NCBI RefSeq assembly: GCF_000744815.1
Contig: NZ_JQMQ01000005.1
Span: forward strand, 4,224,055-4,288,054
Length of the DNA: 64,000 nucleotides
DNA from: Phaeacidiphilus oryzae TH49
GTDB lineage: Bacteria; Actinomycetota; Actinomycetes; Streptomycetales; Streptomycetaceae
Direction of reading: 5' to 3'
The notes beneath the pieces were generated by a model. It was given only the letters and a program-made list of their open reading frames with translations. It was not told the DNA's origin and searched no databases. A program made the position numbers and the translations under genes. Numbering within the stretch: position 1 is the first letter of the stretch; the number at the start of each line of letters is the position of its first letter. Below, one piece after another: positions 1 to 7,741 of this stretch.

Positions 1-1413
1 GACGAGCTGTTCCGGCTCAAGGACCGCAAGGGCGCCGACTACCTCCTCGGCCCGACCCACGAGGAGATCTTCACCCAGGTCGTCAAGGACCAGTGCTCGT
101 CCTACAAGGACCTGCCGGTGATCCTCTACCAGGTGCAGAACAAGTACCGGGACGAGGCCCGCCCGCGCGCCGGAGTGCTCCGCGGCCGCGAGTTCCTGAT
201 GAAGGACTCCTACTCGTTCGACACCACCGACGAGGGCCTCGCCGAGTCCTACCGCCTCCACCGCGAGGCCTACATCAAGATCTTCAACCGCCTGGGCTTC
301 GACTTCCGGATCGTCTCCGCCGTCTCCGGCGCGATGGGCGGCTCGGCCTCCGAGGAGTTCCTGGCCCCGGCGGTCTCCGGCGAGGACACCTTCGCCGACT
401 GCCCGTCCTGCGGCTACGCCGCCAACTCCGAGGCGGTCACCGCGGTCGTGCCGGCCGCCGAGGCCGTCGACCACCCGCCGGTCGAGGAGCTGGACACCCC
501 GGACACCCCGACCATCGAGACCCTGGCAGCCCACCTCGGCGTCCCGGCCTCCGCCACCCTGAAGAACCTGCTGGTCAAGGTGGACGGCGAGATCGTGGCC
601 TTCGGCGTCCCCGGCGACCGCGAGGTGGACCTCGGCAAGCTGGCCGGTCACCTCGCCCCCGCCGAGGTCGAACTGGTCACCGCCGAGGACTTCGAGGGCC
701 GCCCGGACCTGGTCCGCGGCTACGTCGGCCCGCAGGGCCTGGACGGCGTCCGCTACTACGCGGACCCCCGGGTCGCCGCCGGCACCTCCTGGATCACCGG
801 CGCCAACAAGCCCGGCAAGCACGCCCGCAACGTCGTCGCGGGCCGCGACTTCGAGGTGGACCGCTACCTGGACGTGGTCACCGTCGAGGCCGGCGACCCC
901 TGCCCGAACTGCGGTTCCGCGCTCAACCTGGACCGCGCCATCGAGATCGGCCACATCTTCCAGCTCGGCCGCAAGTACGCGGACGCCTTCGCCCTCGACG
1001 TCCTGGGCCAGAACGGCAAGCCGGTCCGGGTCACCATGGGCTCGTACGGCATCGGCGTCACCCGCGCGGTGGCCGCCCTCGCCGAGCAGCTGGCCGACGA
1101 CCAGGGCCTGTGCTGGCCGCGCGAGATCGCCCCGGCCGACGTCCACGTGGTCGCGGCCGGCAAGGCCGCGCAGACCGAGGCCGCCCTCGAGGTGGCCGGG
1201 AAGCTGGAGGCCGCGGGCGTCCGGGTGATCGTCGACGACCGGGCCGGCGTCTCCCCCGGGGTGAAGTTCACCGACGCCGAGCTGATCGGCGTCCCGACCA
1301 TCCTGATCGTCGGCCGGCGGGCCGCCGAGGGGATCGTCGAGCTCAAGGACCGCCGTACCGGCGACCGCGAGGAGATTTCGGTGGAGGCCGCCATCGCCCG
1401 CCTGACCAGCTGA
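1..1413 (+). CDS. proS: Prolyl-tRNA synthetase, 5' end outside window
   Basis: Charges tRNA-Pro with proline in the cytoplasm. The reading frame is open from the first base; 470 residues are visible, so about 95 of the usual ~565 are missing. Visible near residue 17 is the class II motif-2 region GPTHEEIF. Residues about 130-280 form the inserted editing (INS/YbaK-like) domain that clears Ala-tRNA-Pro, with [19 protein letters not shown]. Motif 3, [17 protein letters not shown], follows near residue 346, then the anticodon-binding domain with [17 protein letters not shown]. This is the long bacterial-type enzyme. From memory, the Streptomyces gene normally lies in the nusA region, so its place here may mean rearrangement or a second copy. 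Confidence 0.97.
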   Translation, partial: DELFRLKDRKGADYLLGPTHEEIFTQVVKDQCSSYKDLPVILYQVQNKYRDEARPRAGVLRGREFLMKDSYSFDTTDEGLAESYRLHREAYIKIFNRLGFDFRIVSAVSGAMGGSASEEFLAPAVSGEDTFADCPSCGYAANSEAVTAVVPAAEAVDHPPVEELDTPDTPTIETLAAHLGVPASATLKNLLVKVDGEIVAFGVPGDREVDLGKLAGHLAPAEVELVTAEDFEGRPDLVRGYVGPQGLDGVRYYADPRVAAGTSWITGANKPGKHARNVVAGRDFEVDRYLDVVTVEAGDPCPNCGSALNLDRAIEIGHIFQLGRKYADAFALDVLGQNGKPVRVTMGSYGIGVTRAVAALAEQLADDQGLCWPREIAPADVHVVAAGKAAQTEAALEVAGKLEAAGVRVIVDDRAGVSPGVKFTDAELIGVPTILIVGRRAAEGIVELKDRRTGDREEISVEAAIARLTS

Positions 1414-1485
1414 GACACCGAGCCGGGCGGGACGGTTGAGGCCCTCGGCCGCCCCGCCCGCCCGGCACCCGCCTACCATTCGTCC

Positions 1486-2775
1486 GTGGCCGAGACCCAG
1501 CTCCCAGAAACCACGGACGCGCCGGAGACGGTGGCGCCGGAAGCGATCGCGCCGGAAGCGGCGGCGCCCGAGGCGCGGCGGGAGGGCGGCCGGCGCCGCT
1601 CCCGGCTGCGCGCCCTGATCCCGCTGACCGCCGTCCTCCTCCTCTTCGCCGTCCCGGGCTGGATGCTGGTCGGTGCGCCCGGCTGGCCGCCGGCCGGCGT
1701 GGCCGTCGGCACCGCCCTCTTCGCCGCGGGCCTGGTCGGCATGCCGCTGCTGATGTTCCGCGGGCACGCCCGGGCCGACGACCTCGCCGCGCGCACCGGC
1801 GACACCCTCCTCGGCGTCATCTGGGTGCTCTTCACCTGGTCCGTGGCCGGTGGCCTGGTCCGCGCGGTGCTGTACGCGGTACTGCCCGCAGGGGCGGACG
1901 GCACGGCCGTGGACCGCTGGGTCGCCCTCGGCATCGTCGCGGTCTCCGCGGTGCTCCTCGCCTGGGGCTGCTACGAGGCGATGCGGGTGCCGCGGATCCG
2001 CCGGGTCGAGGTGCCGCTGCACCGGCTCCCGCGAGCGCTGGACGGGCTGCGGCTGGTCGTCATCACCGACACCCACTACGGCCCGATCGACCGCACCCGG
2101 TGGTCCGTCGGCGTCGCCGAGGCGGTCAACTCCCTGGACGCGGACGTCCTCTGCCACGCCGGGGACATCGCGGACGGCCCGGTGGCGAACCGGCTGAGCC
2201 AGTCCGCGCCGCTGGCCTCGATGAGGGCGAAGCACGGCAAGGTCTTCGTCACCGGCAACCACGAGTACTACGGCGACGCCCCGGGCTGGGTCGAGCGGCT
2301 CACCGAACTGGGCTGGCAGCCGCTCCACAACAGCCATCTGACGATCCGTCCGGACGCCGCCGGCGGTGCCCAGGAGCCGGCCGCCGTCCTGGTCGTCGCC
2401 GGCGTCGACGACCACACCGCCGCCGACTCCGGCCTCCCCGGCCACCGTGAGGACCTGGACGCGGCGCTCGACGGCGTCGACCCGGGCGCGCCCGTGGTCC
2501 TCCTCGCCCACCAGCCCAAGCAGATCGCCAACGCCGCCGACCGCGTCGACCTGCAGATCTCCGGCCACACCCACGGCGGCCAGATCTGGCCCTTCCACCT
2601 GCTGGTCCGCATCGACCAGCCGGTCGTCGCCGGCCTCAGCAGCCACGGCTCCGACCCGGCCGTCCGCACCCGGCTCTACACCAGCCGCGGCACCGGCTTC
2701 TGGGGCCCGCCCTTCCGGGTCTTCGCCCCCAGCGAGATCACCCTCCTGGTGCTCCGCGCCCCGGCGGGCGACTGA
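1486..2775 (+). CDS. Membrane-anchored metallophosphoesterase
   Basis: A 429-residue calcineurin-like phosphoesterase (YkuE-like group). About four hydrophobic segments lie in residues 44-165, then the catalytic domain: DTHYG near residue 194 (D-x-H), GDIAD near 225, GNHE near 257, LLAHQP near 340 and GHTHGGQ near 359. All the usual dinuclear-metal ligands are present. The membrane part suggests a substrate at the membrane, but none can be named. The GTG start has no Shine-Dalgarno sequence; a TACCAT hexamer at 1474-1479 lies seven bases upstream, so the mRNA is probably leaderless. It follows proS by 72 bases. Confidence 0.88.
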   Translation: MAETQLPETTDAPETVAPEAIAPEAAAPEARREGGRRRSRLRALIPLTAVLLLFAVPGWMLVGAPGWPPAGVAVGTALFAAGLVGMPLLMFRGHARADDLAARTGDTLLGVIWVLFTWSVAGGLVRAVLYAVLPAGADGTAVDRWVALGIVAVSAVLLAWGCYEAMRVPRIRRVEVPLHRLPRALDGLRLVVITDTHYGPIDRTRWSVGVAEAVNSLDADVLCHAGDIADGPVANRLSQSAPLASMRAKHGKVFVTGNHEYYGDAPGWVERLTELGWQPLHNSHLTIRPDAAGGAQEPAAVLVVAGVDDHTAADSGLPGHREDLDAALDGVDPGAPVVLLAHQPKQIANAADRVDLQISGHTHGGQIWPFHLLVRIDQPVVAGLSSHGSDPAVRTRLYTSRGTGFWGPPFRVFAPSEITLLVLRAPAGD

Positions 2776-2804
2776 CCGCCCTCAACGGCGGGCGCCCGCA
2801 GGCG

Positions 2805-3008
2805 GTGGCCGGACGGGAGACCCCTAGCGGCGCCCCCGGCCTCCGCTGGACCTCCTGGACCCCGTTCAGCTACCCCTTCAACCTCACCCAGCAGCTCGCC
2901 GCCTCCCTGCCCTGCGGCCTGACCAGCGGCGGACTCCCCGTCGGCGTCCAGTTGGTGGAAGCCCGCCACCGGGACGACCTGGTGCTGCGCGCCGCCGCGG
3001 CCCTCTAG
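2805..3008 (+). pseudogene. Amidase C-terminal relic
   Basis: This stretch translates to a piece ending in AAAL that contains WTPFSYPFNLTQQLAASLPC, then GLTSGGLPVGVQLVEARH. That is the conserved C-terminal end of amidase-signature enzymes (W-T-P-F-x-Y-P-F-N-L-T-x-Q, G-L-P-V-G-x-Q-L-V). The upstream ~400 residues, including the Ser-Ser-Lys catalytic triad, are absent: the neighbouring sequence belongs to the phosphoesterase. It has no plausible start signal and is best read as a decayed remnant left by deletion. Alternative: chance similarity, unlikely given the match length. Confidence 0.7.
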
Positions 3009-3172
3009 CGGTCGCTGGGACCGCAGGCCGCACCGAGGCCGCCGATTCTCCGTCGCTGAACGCGAATATCCGGCGGAACTGTGGTGCGGGACACCGGATC
3101 GCTGTCACATTGGCGTGGTAGAAAGCTCGAACGCGACGGGTACGACGCCCCGACGTCGACGAGGAGGGCCGC

Positions 3173-3709
3173 GTGGGCACCCCCATAGCGGTACGGCCGG
3201 CGAGTCCCGAGGACTGGCCGTCGGCGATGGAACTCTGGCAGCAGGCGCACATCGTCCGGCGCAACGGGCGCCCCCTCGCGGGGGGCCAGGTGGAGCGCGC
3301 CCTGCGCAGACTCCAGGACGCCAAGACCCTGCTGCTGGTCGCGGAGGACCAGGACGTGCAGCTGGGCGGCCAGAAGCCGCCCGCCGAGGCGCTGGTCGGA
3401 ACGGCGCTCGGCGTCCAGGGCCGCGAGGACGACGGGGCCGGGCCGCCGCTGCCGGGCCTGCTGCACATCTCCATGGTCAGCGTGGCGCCGGACCTCTGGG
3501 GCCGGCACATCGGCCGCCGCCTGATCGAGAGCCTGCTCTCCGAGGCGGGCAGCCTCGCCTACGACCGCGCCCAACTCTGGACCCACGCCGACAACCTGCG
3601 GGCCAACCGCCTCTACCGGGTCATGGGCTTCCGCCGCAGCGGCCGGGTCCGGATAGACGACTGGGGCGAGCTGATCGTCCACTACCACCGCCCCATCCCG
3701 AGCCCCTGA
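3173..3709 (+). CDS. GNAT family N-acetyltransferase
   Basis: A 178-residue single-domain acetyltransferase. The acetyl-CoA binding segment is LHISMVSVAPDLWGRHIGRR near residues 100-119, matching the family V-x-P-x-x-x-G-x-G/H-x-G/R pattern, followed by the C-terminal N-x-R-A-N-R-L-Y-R-V-M-G-F motif typical of GNAT enzymes. Substrate unknown. The GTG start is supported by GAGGAGGG about seven bases upstream. The TGA stop lies inside the first copy of an 18-bp tandem repeat. The next gene is convergent. Confidence 0.9.
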   Translation: MGTPIAVRPASPEDWPSAMELWQQAHIVRRNGRPLAGGQVERALRRLQDAKTLLLVAEDQDVQLGGQKPPAEALVGTALGVQGREDDGAGPPLPGLLHISMVSVAPDLWGRHIGRRLIESLLSEAGSLAYDRAQLWTHADNLRANRLYRVMGFRRSGRVRIDDWGELIVHYHRPIPSP

Positions 3710-3741
3710 CCGGCCGTTCGAACCTGACCGGCCGTTCGAAC
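3706..3741. repeat. 18-bp tandem duplication over a stop codon
   Basis: Two exact, head-to-tail copies of CTGACCGGCCGTTCGAAC occupy 3706-3723 and 3724-3741. The first copy contains the TGA that ends the acetyltransferase gene, so the second copy is a downstream duplicate of the stop region. Confidence 0.9.
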
Positions 3742-3748
3742 GCGGCGG

Positions 3749-4408
3749 CTACCGCGCCACCGCCGCCACCGCCTCCGCCACCGGGACATCCCCACCCACC
3801 AGCTCCAACGTCAGCCCGTCGACCCCCGAGGCCCGCGCCAACTCCGCCAGCACCGCGGCCACATCGTCCCGGGAGACCTCTCCCCGTCCGGTCTCCCGCG
3901 CCAGCGCCACCCTCCCCGTGCCCGGGGAGTCCACCAGCCGCCCGGGCCGCAGCACCACCCACTCCAGGCCCTTCCGGGCCCGGAGGTCGTCGTCCGCGGC
4001 CCCCTTCGCCCGCAGATAGGCCCCGAACACCGGATCGCCCCCGTCCGGGGCCGCCGCGTCCGCGCCCATCGCCGAGACCATCAAGTACCGCCGTACGCCC
4101 GCCTGTTCGGCCGCGTCCGCCAGCAGCGTCGCGGCCCCCCGGTCGACGGTGTCCTTGCGGGCGGCGCCGCTCCCCGGCCCCGCCCCCGCCGCGAAGACGA
4201 CGACGTCCGCGCCGGTCAGCAGCGCGGCGACCTCGTCCACCGTCGCCGACTCCAGGTCGCAGACCAGGGGTTCCGCGCCCGCCTCCCGCAGGTCGTCGGA
4301 CTGCTCGGGCTTGCGGATGATCCCCGCCACCGAGTCGCCCCGAGCCGAGAGCAGCCGCTCCAGCCGGAGCGCGATCTGACCATGTCCACCAGCGATCACC
4401 ATGCGCAT
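3749..4408 (-). CDS. NAD(P)-binding Rossmann-fold protein (atypical SDR)
   Basis: A 219-residue protein of the NAD(P)H-binding NmrA/atypical short-chain dehydrogenase type. The N-terminus has the dinucleotide motif VIAGGHGQIALRL (G-G-x-G-x-I), followed by DVVVFAAGAGPG near residue 68 and RYLMVSAMGAD near residue 105. The YLRAKGAADDDLR segment holds the Y-x-x-x-K pair seen in extended SDRs. Members act as oxidoreductases or as redox-sensing regulators; the substrate is not predictable. It sits 38 bases downstream of the amidohydrolase on the same strand, so the two may be co-transcribed. Start at ATG 4408; an ATG six bases downstream is also possible. Confidence 0.85.
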   Translation of the reverse strand: MRMVIAGGHGQIALRLERLLSARGDSVAGIIRKPEQSDDLREAGAEPLVCDLESATVDEVAALLTGADVVVFAAGAGPGSGAARKDTVDRGAATLLADAAEQAGVRRYLMVSAMGADAAAPDGGDPVFGAYLRAKGAADDDLRARKGLEWVVLRPGRLVDSPGTGRVALARETGRGEVSRDDVAAVLAELARASGVDGLTLELVGGDVPVAEAVAAVAR

Positions 4409-4446
4409 ACCGCGAGCCTAGGCGCTCGCCTCCGGAACCCGCCGGA

Positions 4447-5946
4447 TCACCGCGCCCCACCTTGCCGCGGCACCGCCGAACTCCCCGCCCCGGCGCCCCC
4501 GGGCCGGCCGTCCGAGCCCCTCCCCGGACCCGTGTCCGGCCCCGGCCCCGGATCCGCGAACTCCCGTACCGCGCTGGTCCGGCTCACCACCCGGCCCCCG
4601 TGGACGACCACCCTGCTGTGCCCGGCGGACAGCGCCTCCGCCAGCGACTCCCCCCGTACGGCCAGCAGTTCGGCCGGATACCCGGCCTCCACCAGCACCT
4701 CGTCGAGCCCCAGCAGCCGCCGGGCCGCCCCGCTCACCGCCGCGTACGCCGCCTCCGGCGCCAGCCCGCCGCCGGCCGCCAGCGCGAACGCCGAGCGCAG
4801 CGGATCCGCGCTGCCCACCGGATTCGCCGCGTCCCGCAGCCCGCCGCTCCCGGCCGCGACCCGCACCCCCGCGTCCGCCAGCATCCGCACCCCGGACGCG
4901 GACCATCCGGCGGCCGCCTCCGCCCGGCGGCCCGTCCTGCCGGTCCCGCCGCCGGGTCCCCGGTCGCCCACGCAGCTCCCGCCTTGCGGCAGCCAGACCA
5001 CGGCCACCCCGTGCGCCCCCAACTGGGCCGCCGCCAGGGGCATCCCGCCGGGCGCCTCCCGCGCCTCCCGCCCGGTCCTGGCCAGCCGCCCCAGCGGCCC
5101 CACCGCCACCCGCGGCCGCAGCGGCCCCAGCGCGACCGCGGTCCTGGCCAGCCGCACCGGATCGGCCCCGTCCGTGTGGAGGTCCACCGCGCAGCCGAAC
5201 TCGGCCGCCACGGCGGCCAGTTCGTCGACGAACCCGGCCGGGTCCGGATCCAGCTCCGGGCAGCCGCCGACCGCGTACGCCCCGGCCTTCACCGCCTCCC
5301 GCAGCTGCGCCCGCCCGTCCGCCCCGGCCCGGCCGGTCAGCAACCGGGGGCAGGCCACCGTCTGCAACTCCACCAGTCCGCGCAGCGCCTCCCCGGCCGC
5401 CATCGCCGCCTCGAAGCCGGACAGCCCGCCGAGGCCGCCGATCCCGACATGCGTCCGCTGCTCGGCGGCCCCGTAGCCGAGCGTCGTCAGCGCCCCCTCG
5501 ACCAGCCGCCGCTGCGTCTCCCGCATCTCCCGCGCGCGGGCCTCCGGCCCGGCCGGGCCCGCGTCCCCGGTGCCGCCGCAGAGGTCGCCGCCGGCCTCCG
5601 CGCCGAAGGCGGCCTCAAGGTGGCTGTGCGCCTCGACCGGCGCCGGCAGCAGCAGATACCCGCGGAGATCGACCCGCTCGTAACCGCCCCCGCCGACCGC
5701 CTCCGCGCTCTCCGCGCCGAGGCCCGCGGCGGCGCCCGCGGCGCCGGGGCCCCCGGTCTCCTCCCGCGCGGACAGGCTCCTGGCCGTTCCGACCGCCTGG
5801 ATCCGCCCCTGGGCGATCCGCACGTCGACCTCGCGCCCGTCCGTCAATCGCGCCCCGCTCAGCAGCAGGCCTGCCGCCGCTCCCGCCGCTCCCCGCGGCG
5901 ACGGCGTTCGCGGGGCCGGCTCGTCTTCCGCGTTTCCACCGGCCAT
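4447..5946 (-). CDS. Amidohydrolase-superfamily protein with degenerate active site
   Basis: A 499-residue protein resembling cytosine-deaminase-type amidohydrolases. It has the N-terminal beta-sandwich strand (LLLSGARLTDGREVDVRIAQ) and the metal motif as AHSHLEAAFG (His107, His109). It also has DLHTDGAD (His257) and ends with the usual second sandwich. Several catalytic positions look lost: the Glu after H-x-D is absent in HTDGAD, the following His motif reads VGPLGRL, and the GHDD-type Asp motif reads GSGGLRD near 366-372. It may be inactive or do different chemistry. The start is well supported by GGAAGGAG six bases before the ATG. Low-complexity Gly/Ala linkers are present near residues 65-90 and 325-350. 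Confidence 0.75.
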   Translation of the reverse strand: MAGGNAEDEPAPRTPSPRGAAGAAAGLLLSGARLTDGREVDVRIAQGRIQAVGTARSLSAREETGGPGAAGAAAGLGAESAEAVGGGGYERVDLRGYLLLPAPVEAHSHLEAAFGAEAGGDLCGGTGDAGPAGPEARAREMRETQRRLVEGALTTLGYGAAEQRTHVGIGGLGGLSGFEAAMAAGEALRGLVELQTVACPRLLTGRAGADGRAQLREAVKAGAYAVGGCPELDPDPAGFVDELAAVAAEFGCAVDLHTDGADPVRLARTAVALGPLRPRVAVGPLGRLARTGREAREAPGGMPLAAAQLGAHGVAVVWLPQGGSCVGDRGPGGGTGRTGRRAEAAAGWSASGVRMLADAGVRVAAGSGGLRDAANPVGSADPLRSAFALAAGGGLAPEAAYAAVSGAARRLLGLDEVLVEAGYPAELLAVRGESLAEALSAGHSRVVVHGGRVVSRTSAVREFADPGPGPDTGPGRGSDGRPGGAGAGSSAVPRQGGAR

Positions 5947-6111
5947 CGGGGGCTCCTTCCGACCGCAAGATCGCCGAGTCCGAGACTATGGGCGGGATAC
6001 CGGCGCACCGCGGACGCTCAGCGGAGGCGCGGAATAGTCGTACTGGTTCGCACCCGGCGGATCGCCCCAGGCACCGCCTCCGGCCTGCGATCTTGCGGGC
6101 GCGATACGGAT

Positions 6112-6140
6112 TTCACGATCCGGCGCGAACCGTGTAGTGT
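6112..6140 (+). promoter_or_regulatory. Promoter for the tRNA-Thr/tRNA-Met/rpmG unit
   Basis: TTCACG (6112-6117) and TAGTGT (6135-6140) are separated by 17 bases. The tRNA-Thr gene begins 13 bases after the -10 hexamer, a fitting distance for a stable-RNA promoter. The sequence matches the housekeeping sigma-factor pattern of streptomycetes; no transcript evidence is available. Confidence 0.5.
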
Positions 6141-6152
6141 CTTCCTCGGCTC

Positions 6153-6225
6153 GCCCCAATAGCTCAGTCGGCAGAGCGTCTCCATGGTAAGGAGAAGGTC
6201 TACGGTTCGATTCCGTATTGGGGCT
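6153..6225 (+). tRNA. tRNA-Thr (GGT)
   Basis: A 73-base cloverleaf. Acceptor arms GCCCCAA and TTGGGGC pair fully. The anticodon stem TCTCC/GGAGA encloses the loop ATGGTAA with anticodon GGT, reading ACC/ACT threonine codons. The T arm TACGG-TTCGATT-CCGTA is perfect. CCA is not encoded. It lies 40 bases before tRNA-Met. Confidence 0.97.
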
Positions 6226-6265
6226 CTGATGTGAAGCACGTCGTTCGCGGCGGGCCGAACATCGC

Positions 6266-6341
6266 GGCGGTGTAGCTCAGTCGGTAGAGCAAGCGGCTCA
6301 TAATCGCTGTGTCACCGGTTCAAGTCCGGTCACCGCTACCA
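6266..6341 (+). tRNA. tRNA-Met (CAT), elongator, CCA encoded
   Basis: The cloverleaf has acceptor arms GGCGGTG and CACCGCT (first pair G-T), D-stem GCTC/GAGC, anticodon loop CTCATAA with anticodon CAT, and T arm ACCGG-TTCAAGT-CCGGT. The anticodon stem AGCGG/TCGCT lacks the three consecutive G-C pairs of an initiator, so this is an elongator tRNA. The 3' CCA is encoded (6339-6341), unlike the other two tRNAs here. An Ile-CAT species modified by TilS is a weaker alternative. Confidence 0.93.
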
Positions 6342-6434
6342 ACACCCCCGCGTAGCCGATTGGTGGGTCTTACCCTTCGGTCGGCTACTCTTGTTGTGCT
6401 CAAGTCTTAACCCCTGTCCGAGGAAGGCACTCCT

Positions 6435-6599
6435 GTGGCTGCCACCGACGTTCGTCCGAAGATCACGCTGGCCTGCGTGGAGTGCAAGGAGCGTAACTAC
6501 ATCACCAAGAAGAACCGGCGTAACGACCCGGATCGTCTGGAGATGAAGAAGCACTGCCCGCGCTGCAACGCTCACACCGCGCACCGCGAGACCCGCTGA
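6435..6599 (+). CDS. rpmG: 50S ribosomal protein L33, zinc-binding form
   Basis: A 54-residue ribosomal protein located near the E site of the 50S subunit. It has two Cys pairs, [10 protein letters not shown] and HCPRCNAH, the zinc ribbon of the C+ form; a zinc-free paralogue elsewhere in the genome would be expected. The GTG start is preceded by GAGGAAGG. It follows the tRNA pair as in Streptomyces and is closed by a strong hairpin at 6679-6714. A TACTCT hexamer at 6386-6391 may add a gene-specific promoter, but no good -35 partner is evident. Confidence 0.96.
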   Translation: MAATDVRPKITLACVECKERNYITKKNRRNDPDRLEMKKHCPRCNAHTAHRETR

Positions 6600-6678
6600 C
6601 CGGCCAAGCCGTTCCGCGGAACGCGTCTCCGATGCCTCCGGTGCTTGCACTCGCACCAGGCAGATGACCTGACGTGAA

Positions 6679-6714
6679 CGAAGGCCGCACCCCGTCCGCG
6701 GGGGGCGGCCTTCG
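6679..6714 (+). terminator. Hairpin terminator after rpmG
   Basis: Arms CGAAGGCCGC (6679-6688) and GCGGCCTTCG (6705-6714) pair perfectly, extended by CCCCG with CGGGG inside. There is no long T-run, as is usual for GC-rich actinobacteria. It separates rpmG from the MaoC genes. Confidence 0.75.
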
Positions 6715-6767
6715 TCGCGTTCGGATCCCCGACCGATCGTCCCCACCAGCACCCGAGGGAGCCGCGC

Positions 6768-7220
6768 ATGGCGCTCGACCCCGCCTTCATCGGGCGGTCC
6801 TACCCCCCGACCCCCGCCTACGAGGTCGGCCGCGAGAAGATCCGCGAGTTCGCCGAGGCGGTCGGCGACGCCAACCCGGCCTTCACCGACCCGGCCGCGG
6901 CCAAGGCGCTGGGCCACCCCGACGTGATCGCCCCGCCGACCTTCCCGTTCGTGATCACCTACCGGGCCGCCGCCCAGGTGGTCATGGACCCCGAACTCGC
7001 CCTGGACTTCGCCCGCGTGGTGCACGGCGACCAGAAGTTCGCCTACACCCGCCCGGTGCGGGCCGGCGACCGGCTGACCGTGAGCGTCACCATCGACAAC
7101 ATCAAGTCGCTGGCCGGGAACGACATCCTCACCGTCCGCGGCGAGGTGCACGAGGAGTCCGGCGAGCACGTCGTCACCTCCGTCATGACCCTGGTCTCCC
7201 GCGCGCCGGAAGGGGAGTGA
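6768..7220 (+). CDS. MaoC-like dehydratase, HadA-type subunit
   Basis: A 150-residue hot-dog-fold protein of the FAS1-like/UPF0336 group that in mycobacteria forms the (3R)-hydroxyacyl-ACP dehydratase with HadB. It starts MALDPAFIGRSYPP, then REKIREFAEAVGDANPAFTD, GHPDVIAPPTFPFVI and VRAGDRLTVSVTI. The paired downstream gene carries the catalytic Asp/His motif, so this is the stabilising, acyl-chain-binding partner by family analogy. The substrate in streptomycetes is unproven. GAGGGAG precedes the ATG. The two genes are separated by eight bases. Confidence 0.9.
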   Translation: MALDPAFIGRSYPPTPAYEVGREKIREFAEAVGDANPAFTDPAAAKALGHPDVIAPPTFPFVITYRAAAQVVMDPELALDFARVVHGDQKFAYTRPVRAGDRLTVSVTIDNIKSLAGNDILTVRGEVHEESGEHVVTSVMTLVSRAPEGE

Positions 7221-7228
7221 GCACCGCC

Positions 7229-7657
7229 ATGCCCACCGCCATCAGCTACGACGAGGTCGAGGTCGGCCAGGAGCTGCCGGCCGGCGTCTTCCCGGTCCGC
7301 CGCGCCACCCTCGTCCAGTACGCGGGCGCCTCCGGCGACTTCAACCCGATCCACTGGAACGAGCGCTTCGCCAAGGCCGTCGGCCTGCCGGACGTGATCG
7401 CCCACGGGATGTTCACCATGGCCGAGGCGATCCGCGTGGTCACCGACTGGCTGGGCGACCCCGGCGCGGTCGTCGAGTACGGCGTCCGCTTCACCAAGCC
7501 GGTCGTCGTCCCCGACGACGAGACCGGCGCGACGATCGAGGTCACCGCGAAGATCGCCGCCAAGCTCGACGACCGCCGGGCCCGCGTCGACCTCACCGCC
7601 GTGAGCGCCGGCCAGAAGGTCCTCGGGATGTCCCGGGCCGTGGTCCAGCTCGCCTGA
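7229..7657 (+). CDS. MaoC-like dehydratase, HadB-type catalytic subunit
   Basis: A 142-residue hot-dog hydratase. The catalytic hydratase-2 motif is visible as YAGASGDFNPIHWNERFA (Asp and His), followed by LPDVIAHGMFTMA. With the gene before it, it should form a heterodimer that dehydrates (3R)-hydroxyacyl thioesters. ATG 7229 is chosen because AAGGGGAG lies about eleven bases upstream; an in-frame GTG at 7217, overlapping the previous stop, is the alternative. A stable hairpin at 7668-7701 closes the pair. Confidence 0.9.
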   Translation: MPTAISYDEVEVGQELPAGVFPVRRATLVQYAGASGDFNPIHWNERFAKAVGLPDVIAHGMFTMAEAIRVVTDWLGDPGAVVEYGVRFTKPVVVPDDETGATIEVTAKIAAKLDDRRARVDLTAVSAGQKVLGMSRAVVQLA

Positions 7658-7667
7658 TCCCCGCCCC

Positions 7668-7701
7668 CCCCGGAGGCCGCGCCGCCGGCGCGCCTCCGGG
7701 G
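7668..7701 (+). terminator. Terminator-like hairpin between the MaoC pair and murB
   Basis: Arms CCCCGGAGGC (7668-7677) and GCCTCCGGGG (7692-7701) pair perfectly and are extended by GCGCC/GGCGC around a GCC loop. No T-run follows. It fits an intrinsic terminator of the high-GC type. Confidence 0.6.
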
Positions 7702-7741
7702 CCCGCGCCGCCCGTCCGGCCGCCCCCGTACCCTGATACGC

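Noticed and set aside
3115-4320. A 401-residue plus-strand frame over the acetyltransferase and the convergent oxidoreductase
   Set aside because: The translation is Pro/Arg low complexity and conflicts with two recognisable genes.
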